Source of the DNA: Phaeobacter cretensis
GTDB lineage: Bacteria; Pseudomonadota; Alphaproteobacteria; Rhodobacterales; Rhodobacteraceae
DNA length: 64,000 bases
Direction of reading: 5' to 3'
Assembly: GCF_047372505.1 (NCBI RefSeq)
Contig: NZ_JBKBEU010000001.1
Span: 3,410,001-3,474,000, forward strand
Below the pieces are notes generated by a model. The model was not told where the DNA came from. It worked only from the letters and a program-made list of their open reading frames with translations, and made no database searches. Positions 28,579-38,112 of the stretch are shown here, in pieces (the first letter of the stretch is position 1; each line of letters opens with the position of its first letter). A program made the translations under genes and the position numbers.

Positions 28579-29979
28579 TTGACCCAGAGCCTGTCCAGTG
28601 CCCAAGAGATTTTGCAGAATTTGTCTAGTGGCCGTCGCAGCGCTGTGACGCAGATGGAGGAAACGCTGGCGCGCATTGAGGCGGTCAATCCTGACGTCAA
28701 CGCCATAGTGGCCCTGCGTGATCGTGACGACCTGATGGCTGAGGCCTCCGCCGCTGATCTAGCGACCACACGCGGTGCGCTGCATGGCTTGCCGATGGCG
28801 ATCAAAGATTTGACCAATGTGGCGGGGGTGCCGTCGACGCAAGGCTCTCCGTTGTTGGCGGATTTTATTCCTCAACATGACGATCTGATGGTCGCGCGGC
28901 TGCGGGCGGCCGGTGCGCTGATTATTGGCAAGACCAATACACCTGAGTTTGGGCTTGGTTCGCACACTTTCAATCCGGTCTATGGTGCCTGCGCCAACCC
29001 CTATGACCGAACGCGTAGCTGCGGCGGGTCGTCTGGTGGGGCGGCTGTCGCGCTGGCTACCGGCATGGTCGCGCTGGCAGATGGGTCTGATATGATGGGG
29101 TCGCTGCGCAATCCCGCCGGATGGTGCAATGTCTACGGGTTTCGTCCAAGCTGGGGCCGCGTCCCGAATGAGCCACGTGGTGATGTGTTCCTGCATACGC
29201 TGTCGACCAATGGTCCCATGGCCCGCAGCCCTGAGGATTTGGCACTGCTGCTGAATGTGATGTCCGGCGCAGATCCACGCCAGCCCCTGTCAACCACCGC
29301 CGCATTGAACGAGCCAGTATCGCTCCAGCCTGCCATCGGCCCAATGCGCATTGGCTGGCTGGCGGATTGGGGCGGCTCTTATCCTATGGAGCCGGGTATT
29401 CTGGACACTTGCGAAGCAGCATTGGACGTGTTGCGTGAGTTGGGCCATCAGGTTGAATTGCTGACACCACCATTTGCGGCGGAGCGGATATGGCAAAGTT
29501 GGACGACGCTGCGATCCTTCGCGGTTTCTGCTGGCCTGAGGGTGTTTTTGGAACAAAAACAACAGTTGAAAGACAGCGCACAGTGGGAGTTGGAGCGGGG
29601 ACTGGCCCTGACCGGGCGGGAGATCCAGGCGGCGTCTGATCTGCGGTCAGATTGGCAACGGGTCGCAGCACGGTTGTTTACGCAATATGATGCGTTGGTG
29701 CTGCCGACTGCGCAATGCTGGCCATTTGAAATCGACCTTGATCACCCGGGGGTTATAAACGGTACCGATATGGATTGTTATCACCGCTGGATGGAAGTGG
29801 TTGCGCCAGTCAGCCTGCTTGGCCTGCCTTGTCTCGCTGCTCCGGCGGGGTTCGGTGAAAATGGCCTGCCAATGGGGCTGCAAATCTTTGCCGCACATGG
29901 ACAAGACCAGGATCTCCTGGCATTGGGACAGGCCTATCATACTGTAACCCGATGGCCAGAGCGCCGTCCCCCCACATAG
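28579..29979 (+). CDS. amidase signature family enzyme
   Basis: A 466-residue amidase. The Ser-cisSer-Lys triad is visible: Lys76 in MAIKDLTNVAG, the cis-Ser in CGGSSGGAAVA and the nucleophile in GSDMMGSLRNPAG. The usual SDTGGS is replaced by SDMMGS. Members hydrolyse diverse amides; this is not clearly GatA, which is normally encoded with gatC/gatB. The start is TTG at 28579, supported by CAGGAG ten bases upstream. It follows prfB by 163 bases. Confidence 0.88.
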   Translation: MTQSLSSAQEILQNLSSGRRSAVTQMEETLARIEAVNPDVNAIVALRDRDDLMAEASAADLATTRGALHGLPMAIKDLTNVAGVPSTQGSPLLADFIPQHDDLMVARLRAAGALIIGKTNTPEFGLGSHTFNPVYGACANPYDRTRSCGGSSGGAAVALATGMVALADGSDMMGSLRNPAGWCNVYGFRPSWGRVPNEPRGDVFLHTLSTNGPMARSPEDLALLLNVMSGADPRQPLSTTAALNEPVSLQPAIGPMRIGWLADWGGSYPMEPGILDTCEAALDVLRELGHQVELLTPPFAAERIWQSWTTLRSFAVSAGLRVFLEQKQQLKDSAQWELERGLALTGREIQAASDLRSDWQRVAARLFTQYDALVLPTAQCWPFEIDLDHPGVINGTDMDCYHRWMEVVAPVSLLGLPCLAAPAGFGENGLPMGLQIFAAHGQDQDLLALGQAYHTVTRWPERRPPT

Positions 29980-30010
29980 TGCTTCAGCCTTGCAGGGCTG
30001 TTATTGCACT

Positions 30011-30808
30011 TTAGCGAAATTGGTTGCCGACGCCCAACAGCTGCTGTTGGAAAGGGCTCAGCTGATGTTGCTCAATGAAACCAGCGCGCCGCGCAGCATT
30101 CAGGATGGCGGCAGGGTCTGTGCCTAAATGTTCATAGACCATAAGTGTGACCCGATCGGAGGCGGCGCTGTCACGGCTGGTCCGGGCGACGTAGCCAGAC
30201 CAAATATTTGCCTTCATTGACGGCACGTTGGCCAGATAATTGAATGAGGCGGTCATTCCGCCGCGTCGCGCGAGCATGAATGAAACGCCATCGTCGTGGG
30301 CCGAGACATAACCGCGAAATTCCCTTGATTGAGGGTTTGACGGCAGTCCCTGATAGCGCATCGCCGATTTCGCTTCATATCCGCGCACATAGGCAATGCC
30401 CTCGCGGCGAAACACCTGAACCAAACCTAAGACATAGCGATCGGCCCGCACAAAACTCCGGCGCACAAACTGATATAGCCCCGATGGAAAAAACGCCTCA
30501 GTGACTTTGGTGACGCCGGGGCCAAGGAAGTCCGCAAGAATAGGTCCCTGCAATATCTGTCCCTTGCTGGGCAGCTGATCCACTGGGTCGAGCAAGATCC
30601 GCGCATCTACATCAAAAAAGTTGCAGATACGGCTTAGAACATCAGGACGTGGAAAACTCTCACCAGTTAGATATCGATTAAGTTGGGTGCGGTTGATGCC
30701 AAGGCGACGCGACAGCTCCGAGATCGACGGATGGTCCGAAGCCAACTTCCTCAAGTTTGCTCCAAACATATTGCGGAGCTCTACGGGGGAACGGTTGGTG
30801 TGGCTCAA
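30011..30808 (-). CDS. XRE-family transcriptional regulator
   Basis: A 265-residue DNA-binding protein. A Cro/CI-type HTH occupies about residues 10-65 (ISELSRRLGINRTQLNRYLT), followed by a unique C-terminal domain of about 190 residues rich in aromatic and Arg residues, likely for ligand sensing or oligomerisation. It converges on the amidase gene and is divergent from the cold-shock-like gene. A palindrome at 30905-30922 lies just upstream and could be its operator. Targets are unknown. Confidence 0.8.
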   Translation of the reverse strand: MSHTNRSPVELRNMFGANLRKLASDHPSISELSRRLGINRTQLNRYLTGESFPRPDVLSRICNFFDVDARILLDPVDQLPSKGQILQGPILADFLGPGVTKVTEAFFPSGLYQFVRRSFVRADRYVLGLVQVFRREGIAYVRGYEAKSAMRYQGLPSNPQSREFRGYVSAHDDGVSFMLARRGGMTASFNYLANVPSMKANIWSGYVARTSRDSAASDRVTLMVYEHLGTDPAAILNAARRAGFIEQHQLSPFQQQLLGVGNQFR

Positions 30809-30904
30809 GGTTAGCCCCTCTATGTGTCGAACTGCACTGGATACAAAATCTTGGGGTCAATTACTGAGTACAATAACACAGTTGTAGATAATCTTCGCAG
30901 TTTA

Positions 30905-30922
30905 TGACGCTGGTTAGCGTCA
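30905..30922. promoter_or_regulatory. 18-bp palindrome between XRE and cold-shock-like genes
   Basis: TGACGCT-GGTT-AGCGTCA is a perfect inverted repeat with a four-base centre, in the AT-rich space shared by two divergent genes. Size and symmetry suit an XRE-type dimer. Function is inferred. Confidence 0.45.
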
Positions 30923-31029
30923 ATATTGCGTAAATCGGACACAAATTGGCGCAAGTAAATTTAGGGTTTTGTGGTGTCCCTACGTCATTATTTATCTCAG
31001 AATAGAGCGGGGGCAACGCGAGGTGTGAT

Positions 31030-31503
31030 ATGATCGGTGTCGTTCTTTGGACGGACTTCAAACTACGGCAAGCAGTGATCTGGTGTGAGGATCACGGGGA
31101 TTTGGTCTATTTTCGGTGGAATGCTGAAGATAATAAGATGAACGTGCGCAAAGGCGATTGTGTCGCCTTTTCCATTGCCCGAGAGGGCAATTTAAGGCTG
31201 GCCTACGATCTACGTGTGATCGAAGAGAGCCAGAGCCCAGAGTTGGCGAAGCAGCTTGCCCGAGCAGAGCATGAGGCCGAAGCCAAACCGCCACAGAGCC
31301 AATCGAGTGCGACGGTTATGTCTTGGGAGGATGCACGCTGTGATCCGCTATATTCTGATCCAGGTGCCTGCTCATCTGTTGAAACCAACGTGACACCAGC
31401 GATAGCTGAGTCCAGTTATCAGGTAGGTGATGGAACGGTAGTGTCTTTCCCAGACAAACATGCAAGAGATGAACGGGCGCAGTCAAAACGACGAAGCGGC
31501 TGA
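31030..31503 (+). CDS. cold-shock-like (OB-fold) protein of unknown function
   Basis: A 157-residue protein. Residues 1-63 resemble a degenerate cold-shock domain: GVVLWTDFKLRQAVIWCEDH aligns in pattern with the GTVKWFN...GFGFI start, followed by DLVYFRW, a G-D-x-V-x-F motif (KGDCVAFSI) and AYDLRVI. The aromatic RNP motifs are only partly kept. The rest is acidic and low in structure. The start ATG at 31030 follows GCGAGGTG. Nucleic-acid binding is an inference from fold resemblance. Confidence 0.55.
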   Translation: MIGVVLWTDFKLRQAVIWCEDHGDLVYFRWNAEDNKMNVRKGDCVAFSIAREGNLRLAYDLRVIEESQSPELAKQLARAEHEAEAKPPQSQSSATVMSWEDARCDPLYSDPGACSSVETNVTPAIAESSYQVGDGTVVSFPDKHARDERAQSKRRSG

Positions 31504-31597
31504 TCATTCAAATCTACTAGTGCCGCCAACGATAGTAGGCAGAGACAAGGGGCTACGTAACAACGAAGCCCCCATTTTGTGCGCTGTTTGATCCGGA

Positions 31598-32158
31598 TCA
31601 GGCGCCGCGCAGTAGGGCAGCCACGCCTGTGCGCGCAATCTTGGTCAATCCCAATGGGCGCATCAATTCAGCAAAGGCATCGATTTTGTCCGGTGCGCCA
31701 GTCAACTCAAAGATGAAGCTATTGAGTGTGGTATCAACGACTTTGGCACGGAAGATTTCTGCCAAACGCATGGCTTCGACACGTTTGTCACCTTCGCCGA
31801 CCACCTTCACAATCGCCAGTTCACGTTCCACAAACGGGCCTTCCACAGTCAGGTCAGTCACTTCATGTACTGGCACAATCCGACCCAATTGTGCTTTGAT
31901 TTGCTCAATTACCTGAGGCGTGCCGGTCGTGACAATCGTAATACGCGACAGGTGACCAGTGTGATCTACTTCGGCGACGGTGAGGCTGTCGATATTGTAG
32001 CCACGCCCCGAAAACAGTCCGATTACACGGGCCAGAACACCGGGTTCGTTTTCCACCAGTATGGTTATCGTGTGACGTTCCTGAACATCCGAAAAATTCG
32101 GACGTAGGTTATAGGCGGAATGGCTGGTGGAGCCTTTTTTGATATGTAGGGCAGACAT
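31598..32158 (-). CDS. ilvN: acetolactate synthase, small (regulatory) subunit
   Basis: The small subunit activates the catalytic subunit and confers valine feedback inhibition in branched-chain amino acid synthesis. The 186-residue protein has the N-terminal ACT domain (about 28-100; ITILVENEPGVLARVIGLFSG) and the ALS small-subunit C-terminal domain (about 110-180). Many genomes call this ilvH. It follows ilvB after 64 bases and shares its attenuated transcript. Confidence 0.95.
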   Translation of the reverse strand: MSALHIKKGSTSHSAYNLRPNFSDVQERHTITILVENEPGVLARVIGLFSGRGYNIDSLTVAEVDHTGHLSRITIVTTGTPQVIEQIKAQLGRIVPVHEVTDLTVEGPFVERELAIVKVVGEGDKRVEAMRLAEIFRAKVVDTTLNSFIFELTGAPDKIDAFAELMRPLGLTKIARTGVAALLRGA

Positions 32159-32222
32159 TTAAGTCCCTTTCCTAATAGTCGGGGCAGGGCGAAACCGCCC
32201 CGCAAAATCGGTTTCTGGTGGA

Positions 32223-33974
32223 TTAAACCAGAACTGCGCCGCCGGCCTGGATGACACCTTGTGTATCGGCTTCGCCTAAGAGCATCTCGTTATGGGCCTT
32301 GCCCGACGGGATCATCGGGAAGCAGTTTTCATGCTTTTCAACGAGGCAGTCAAAAATCACCGGGCCGTCGTAATCGAGCATTTCCATGATGGCGTCATCC
32401 AGATCCTTGGGATCCTTGCAGATGATGCCTTTTGCGCCAAAGGCCTCGGCGAGTTTCACAAAATCGGGCAGTGCTTCCGACCAGGAGTGGCTGTAGCGCT
32501 CGCCATGCAGCAATTCCTGCCACTGACGCACCATACCAAGGCGTTCATTGTTGAGGATGAACTGTTTGACGGGCAGGCGATATTGCACTGCCGTGCCCAT
32601 CTCCTGCATGTTCATCAGCCAGGATGCTTCGCCGGCGACATTGATCACCAAGGCGTCCGGATGGGCTACCTGAACCCCAAGCGAGGCAGGGGTGCCGTAA
32701 CCCATGGTGCCCAGGCCACCAGAGGTCATCCAGCGATTGGGGTCTTCAAAACCAAGATACTGCGCCGCCCACATCTGATGCTGGCCCACCTCGGTGGTGA
32801 TGTAGCGGTCGCGATCCTTGGTCAGAGCCTCGAGCCGTTCCAGCGCGTATTGCGGTTTGATAGTGCTTCCGGACGCAGTGTAGGACAGGCAGCGCACATT
32901 GCGCCATTCGCTGATTTGGTTCTGCCATTTGGCGAGGGCTGCACTGTCAATCTTGCGCCCGCGGCTTTTCCAGATCTTCAGAATGTCCTCAAGCACATGA
33001 CCAATGTCGCCCACGATCGGTATATCCACGCGGATCACTTTGTTGATCGACGACGGGTCGATATCGATATGCGCCTTGGTTGAATTCGGGCTGAACGCAT
33101 CAAGACGGCCAGTGATCCGGTCATCAAAACGCGCGCCGATGTTGATCATTAGGTCGCAGCCGTGCATCGCCATATTGGCTTCATACAGCCCATGCATCCC
33201 CAGCATTCCCAGCCAGTTTTTTCCTGAAGCAGGATATGCACCAAGTCCCATCAATGTTGAGGTCACTGGAATGCCTGTGGCCTCGGCCAATTCGCGCAAC
33301 AGCTGGCTGGCGCCAGGCCCTGAGTTGATCACGCCACCGCCTGTGTAAAACACTGGTCGCTTCGCGGTCTCCAGTGCCGCGACCAACTCGGTGATGGCTT
33401 CCAAGTCGCCCTTCATGGAGGGTTGGTAATGTGATGCAGCGGGTTTGGGGCCCTGATAGGTGCCGGTCGCAAACTGCACATCCTTGGGGATATCGATCAG
33501 CACTGGTCCGGGCCGACCCGCAGTTGCAACATGAAAGGCCTCGTGCAACGTGCCTGCCAGCTTCTCGGTGTCTTTGACCAGCCAGTTATGCTTGGTGCAG
33601 GGGCGGGTGATGCCCACGGTGTCGGCTTCCTGAAAAGCGTCGGAGCCGATCATGAAGGTTGGTACCTGACCGGTAAGAACCACCAACGGAATGGAATCGA
33701 GAAGTGCGTCAGTCATACCCGTCACGGCATTGGTCGCTCCGGGACCGGAGGTCACCAGAACAACGCCGGGCTTACCGGTCGACCGGGCATAACCTTCGGC
33801 GGCGTGGACAGCCCCTTGTTCATGGCGCACCAGGATGTGCCGGATATCATTCTGCAAAAAGATCTCGTCATAAATCGGCAGGACAGCACCGCCGGGGTAA
33901 CCAAAGACCGTGTCCACCCCCTGATCTTTCAGGGCCTGAACAACCATTTTTGCGCCGGTCATCTCACGTTTCAT
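32223..33974 (-). CDS. ilvB: acetolactate synthase, large (catalytic) subunit
   Basis: A thiamine diphosphate enzyme that joins two pyruvates, or pyruvate and 2-oxobutyrate, in the first common step of Val, Leu and Ile synthesis. From the ATG at 33974 (GGAG about 9 bases upstream) the protein has 583 residues with N-terminal TPP domain (GYPGGAVLPIYDE, catalytic Glu in VRHEQGAVHAAEGYAR), central FAD domain and C-terminal TPP domain. The long frame to 34013 overlaps the attenuator hairpin and is not the real start. Also called ilvI in two-subunit naming. Confidence 0.96.
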   Translation of the reverse strand: MKREMTGAKMVVQALKDQGVDTVFGYPGGAVLPIYDEIFLQNDIRHILVRHEQGAVHAAEGYARSTGKPGVVLVTSGPGATNAVTGMTDALLDSIPLVVLTGQVPTFMIGSDAFQEADTVGITRPCTKHNWLVKDTEKLAGTLHEAFHVATAGRPGPVLIDIPKDVQFATGTYQGPKPAASHYQPSMKGDLEAITELVAALETAKRPVFYTGGGVINSGPGASQLLRELAEATGIPVTSTLMGLGAYPASGKNWLGMLGMHGLYEANMAMHGCDLMINIGARFDDRITGRLDAFSPNSTKAHIDIDPSSINKVIRVDIPIVGDIGHVLEDILKIWKSRGRKIDSAALAKWQNQISEWRNVRCLSYTASGSTIKPQYALERLEALTKDRDRYITTEVGQHQMWAAQYLGFEDPNRWMTSGGLGTMGYGTPASLGVQVAHPDALVINVAGEASWLMNMQEMGTAVQYRLPVKQFILNNERLGMVRQWQELLHGERYSHSWSEALPDFVKLAEAFGAKGIICKDPKDLDDAIMEMLDYDGPVIFDCLVEKHENCFPMIPSGKAHNEMLLGEADTQGVIQAGGAVLV

Positions 33975-34013
33975 CTGCTTTAGCTCCAATTGGCGGCATC
34001 GTCCGTTTCGCAT

Positions 34014-34043
34014 AAAAAAAGCCCCCGATTTCTGGTCGGAGGC
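34014..34043 (-). terminator. ilvB leader terminator (attenuator)
   Basis: On the minus strand GCCTCCGA (34043-34036) pairs with TCGGGGGC (34028-34021), followed by seven U residues. It lies between the leader peptide and ilvB, 40 bases before the ilvB start, so it must be bypassed for expression. Confidence 0.88.
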
Positions 34044-34084
34044 GCATGGGTTGGATTATGGTCTACCGTTACCGGCCCATGCGC
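34042..34084 (-). promoter_or_regulatory. ilvB leader antiterminator hairpin
   Basis: GCGCATGGG at the 3' end of the leader peptide gene (34084-34076) pairs perfectly with CCCATGCGC (34050-34042). The second arm shares two bases with, and runs directly into, the terminator stem, so the two hairpins exclude each other. A ribosome stalled on the Val codons leaves the first arm free and favours this hairpin. Confidence 0.75.
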
Positions 34085-34116
34085 GTGGTTCCTACGACTA
34101 CGACTAGGTATTTCAT
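34069..34116 (-). CDS. ilv leader peptide (Val-rich)
   Basis: A 15-codon ORF encoding MKYLVVVVGTTRMGR with a strong ribosome site (AAAGGAG) and TAA stop. Leu-Val-Val-Val-Val are consecutive, encoded CTA GTC GTA GTC GTA. Low valyl- or leucyl-tRNA would stall the ribosome here. Together with the overlapping hairpins downstream this is a complete transcription-attenuation module for ilvB-ilvN. It is too short for usual gene finding. Confidence 0.88.
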   Translation of the reverse strand: MKYLVVVVGTTRMGR

Positions 34117-34435
34117 CGTGCTGGCTCCTTTAGCGTTGAAGCGGACCTTATGACTGGGGGCAGGGAGCGTCAACAGGGAAATGAACCAAAAACGCCCTGT
34201 TTTGGGACATTTTGTTGCGCGGCGAGGCTCTTTCGCGACATTTTCAGGTTTTAGGTCGGGTCAAACTATGTCATTTCGGACTTAAATCCGTGATTTTATT
34301 TAGCCGGGCGTTATCTGCTCGGCGTTTTTGATTGAGTATTGAGGAAGTGTTGACCGTTACGGACTTACTTCGCTGTGTCTTTCGCCGTGCCATTGCGCAA
34401 GAATGACATTCCATATGCGCGTGGCATACGGCGGG
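34117..34435. other. intergenic region upstream of the ilv leader
   Basis: About 320 bases without a gene. It must contain the ilv promoter reading leftward, in the AT-richer part around 34150-34340, but I could not fix its elements. Near the right end CCGTATGC (34431-34424) pairs with GCATATGG (34418-34411) on the minus strand, a hairpin just after the response regulator stop that may be its transcript end, though no U-run follows. Confidence 0.4.
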
Positions 34436-35080
34436 TCAGAAGCTGTGACCGGTGCCTTGCAACACGCCATGCTCCAGCGCATATCGCGTGAGACCAGCGG
34501 TCGAGGAAATCCCCAGCTTGCGTTTGATGTTCTTGCGGTGAGTTTCGACGGTGCGAACAGAAATATCTAATGCCAGCGCCACGTCTTTGTTTGATTTACC
34601 CTGCGCCAGCTCCAACAGAATGGTCTGCTCACGTCCGGTCAGGGCTTCACGATCCGGGGCATCCTTCGGTTTTAGCGAACCTTCAGCGCCAGTGCACAGA
34701 TAGGTCTCGCCACGCATAACTGTATCAATGGCTTGACGGATTTCTTCGGTTGGTACGTCTTTAAGCACATATCCCATCGCGCCGTGGGTCAGTGCGCTGG
34801 AGATATATTCCGCGCTGTCATGCATCGAGAGGATCAGGATACGGGTTGCGGGGGCCTGCTCTAGGATGATCTCAGTTGCACTGAGCCCTCCCAGTTTGGG
34901 CATATTCAGATCCATAAGAATGACATCAGGTTGCAAACTGCGGGCCTCGGCCACGGCCTCCTCGCCATTGTTGGGGATGCCGACGACTTCGATATCATCA
35001 TAGCTTTCGAGGATGGACTGAATGCCTTCGGCCACCATTGGGTGATCATCAACGATCAGGACACGAATGGTGTTTGGCAT
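34436..35080 (-). CDS. NarL/FixJ-family response regulator
   Basis: A 214-residue two-component regulator. The receiver domain (about 5-120) has the acidic pocket VDDHP and the phospho-acceptor Asp in VILMDLNMPKLGG, with the Lys in YVLKDV. A LuxR-type HTH (about 145-205; LTGREQTILLELAQGKSNKD, SVRTVETHRKNIKRKLG) binds DNA. The ATG at 35080 follows AGGGG; the longer GTG start adds two residues. The partner kinase lies 90 bases upstream on the same strand, and the TRAP transporter genes diverge from the pair. Confidence 0.93.
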   Translation of the reverse strand: MPNTIRVLIVDDHPMVAEGIQSILESYDDIEVVGIPNNGEEAVAEARSLQPDVILMDLNMPKLGGLSATEIILEQAPATRILILSMHDSAEYISSALTHGAMGYVLKDVPTEEIRQAIDTVMRGETYLCTGAEGSLKPKDAPDREALTGREQTILLELAQGKSNKDVALALDISVRTVETHRKNIKRKLGISSTAGLTRYALEHGVLQGTGHSF

Positions 35081-35170
35081 ATTCACCCCTCAATTAGCTT
35101 GTGCGATCCAGCCCCCCACCACTGCCGCAGCGATGCGTTCGTGGCGGCCTGGCAGGAGCACGGTATTGAT

Positions 35171-36595
35171 TTAAGATACCCGTTTGGAGGCTGCGTCTCC
35201 GGGGGGCAGCAGATGGCTCAACGGCAGCAAGACATCAATTACCGTGCCGCTTTGTGTGCCTCGTGATGACAATATCCGGAGGGTGCCGTCAAGCCGTTCG
35301 ATCCGTTCCTGCATATTTCGCAAGCCAATCCCCGGCCCGCCACGATCCTGCACGGGGGGGAGGCCGCGCCCATTATCGCTGATCCGCATGGTGGCCCCAC
35401 GCGGGTGACCGCGCAAATCCATGGTGACCTCAGTCGCCTCGGCGTGACGCTCGATATTGGTCAGAGCCTCCTGCGCGATCCGGTAGAGTGCGATCTTAGC
35501 CTCGCCGTCCAGCCGGTTGCGAAACACGACGGTGCTGAAACGGGTCTCAATCCCGGTTCGGGTTGCAAAGTCATCGGTCAACGCCTTCAACGCGGGTCCG
35601 AGCCCGAGGTCATCCAGTACGCCGGGGCGCAGATCGCGGCTGATGCGCCGAACCTCGATGATGGCTGTGCCGAGATGCGAAATACCCTTGTTCAGTGGAT
35701 CTTCGACACGGTCGAAATCCCCACGTGACAGGCGTCTTCGCGCATTGTCCAACGCATAGCGAACGCCGACCAATAGTTGACTGATCCCATCGTGCAATTC
35801 CCGTGCCACGCGGCCACGCTCTTCTTCTTGGGCGTCGAATACCCGCTGGGTCAACTCTTTCAGTTTTGCATCGGCCAGTCGGCGCTCGCGAATGTTCAGC
35901 ACCATCCCTGACGCAAAGACCAACCCAAGTGCAAACAAGGTGATGCCGCCGATGTAGTAGAATGTGCGACGGATGCGGGTCTCGACCTCCGCGCGGGACG
36001 CGGCGACCGACGCCAGTACGTCGTCAATGAACACCCCAGTGCCGATTGCCCATCGCCAGTCTTGTAGTCCCAGCACATAGGCCACCATCTGTGCCTCCTC
36101 GCCGGTCGAGGGTTTTTCCCACATGAATGTGTGCCAACCAGCTCCTTTTCGTGCGAGGCGGATGAACTCATCCACCACCGGAGTGCCACGGCTGTCGGTT
36201 AATCCGGTCCAGTTTTTATTGATAAATTCGGTTTGGCGTGGGCTGACCAGATTGGTGCCGTCATAATCATAGACAAAGAAAAACCCGTCACGGCCATAGA
36301 TCATCGCACTAAGGATCTGAGTGACCTGTTCCTTGGCTTCTTCATCGTCAGGAGCCGCGAGCCCATAAATATGTGAAAACCCATTGCGGGCCTGGGTTAC
36401 ATAATTGCGGAGTTCGGCCATCTTGGCTTGCAACAGCTCCTGCTCTAGGGCTTTGATCTCACCCTCGGCGAGCGCACGTGACTGTACGGCGACTAAGACT
36501 GCGATCGCGGCCCCTGCAATAATCAGCGGCAGGGTGGCAAGCAAGGACAGCTTCTGGGCGTAGTTTGGTCGCAGGAAATTGAGGATCAGGCGCAT
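35171..36595 (-). CDS. sensor histidine kinase with periplasmic Cache domain
   Basis: A 474-residue membrane kinase. Two membrane helices (about 17-40 and 210-232) flank a single-Cache (sCache_2 type) domain containing AMIYGRDGFFFVYDYDG and GWHTFMWEKPSTGEE, typical for sensing small organic acids. A HAMP-like/coiled linker leads to a HisKA_3 domain with His in ARELHDGISQLL and a HATPase with DNGRGLP and GIGLRNMQERIE. Start at 36595 gives the first helix near the N-terminus. Its position beside a TRAP system suggests it senses the transported acid, as proposed for MctSR-type pairs. Confidence 0.9.
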   Translation of the reverse strand: MRLILNFLRPNYAQKLSLLATLPLIIAGAAIAVLVAVQSRALAEGEIKALEQELLQAKMAELRNYVTQARNGFSHIYGLAAPDDEEAKEQVTQILSAMIYGRDGFFFVYDYDGTNLVSPRQTEFINKNWTGLTDSRGTPVVDEFIRLARKGAGWHTFMWEKPSTGEEAQMVAYVLGLQDWRWAIGTGVFIDDVLASVAASRAEVETRIRRTFYYIGGITLFALGLVFASGMVLNIRERRLADAKLKELTQRVFDAQEEERGRVARELHDGISQLLVGVRYALDNARRRLSRGDFDRVEDPLNKGISHLGTAIIEVRRISRDLRPGVLDDLGLGPALKALTDDFATRTGIETRFSTVVFRNRLDGEAKIALYRIAQEALTNIERHAEATEVTMDLRGHPRGATMRISDNGRGLPPVQDRGGPGIGLRNMQERIERLDGTLRILSSRGTQSGTVIDVLLPLSHLLPPGDAASKRVS

Positions 36596-36637
36596 GGTCG
36601 AATCGTTACGCAATCCAATTTGAGAATCAAAGCCCCC

Positions 36638-36660
36638 ATTCGTGCATCTAACGCACGAAT
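36638..36660. promoter_or_regulatory. inverted repeat between sensor kinase and TRAP operon
   Basis: ATTCGTGC-N7-GCACGAAT is a perfect 8-bp inverted repeat in the 250-base divergent space. A second palindrome, TTTTGGCCAAAA, is at 36700-36711. Either could bind the response regulator or another dimeric factor; the assignment is inferred. Confidence 0.5.
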
Positions 36661-36845
36661 GATCGGATCCCTTGAGGCGCGTTTTGTAGTCTGCCTGAAT
36701 TTTGGCCAAAAAAAGGTCCAAAATGCGGTTTTCTACGCAGTAGTAGGTATTCACATGACGCAAGCGAAGGCTAGGCTTGCCTCACTCGATGAGACCCGCC
36801 TTGGGCGCAGACCCAAGGCAATTCAATTAAATGGGAGGAGAAATT

Positions 36846-37928
<1,083 letters not shown>

Positions 37929-37950
37929 CCCTCAACGAGTGGTTTCAATC

Positions 37951-37980
37951 GGATCCTCCGCAGTGTGCGGGGGATCCTTT
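37951..37980 (+). terminator. intercistronic hairpin after the binding-protein gene
   Basis: GGATCCTCCGCA (37951-37962) pairs with TGCGGGGGATCC (37966-37977) over 12 bp with one G-U pair and a three-base loop, followed by TTTC. It probably ends or protects part of the transcripts so that the binding protein outnumbers the permease. Confidence 0.65.
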
Positions 37981-38112
37981 CGCAATTGCAGCCGGTACTG
38001 ATGGCAACAGCCACATGTGCCCAGCGGATCCAAGTATTCGCGCACGTCTGATTTTTATCCCGAAGATGACAATTCAGACGACTTGCGCTGCACGCATTTA
38101 TTCGAGGGAAAA

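Noticed and set aside
32292..33083. 263-codon plus-strand frame inside ilvB
   Set aside because: It is the antisense shadow of ilvB; its product has no domain character, while ilvB is unmistakable.
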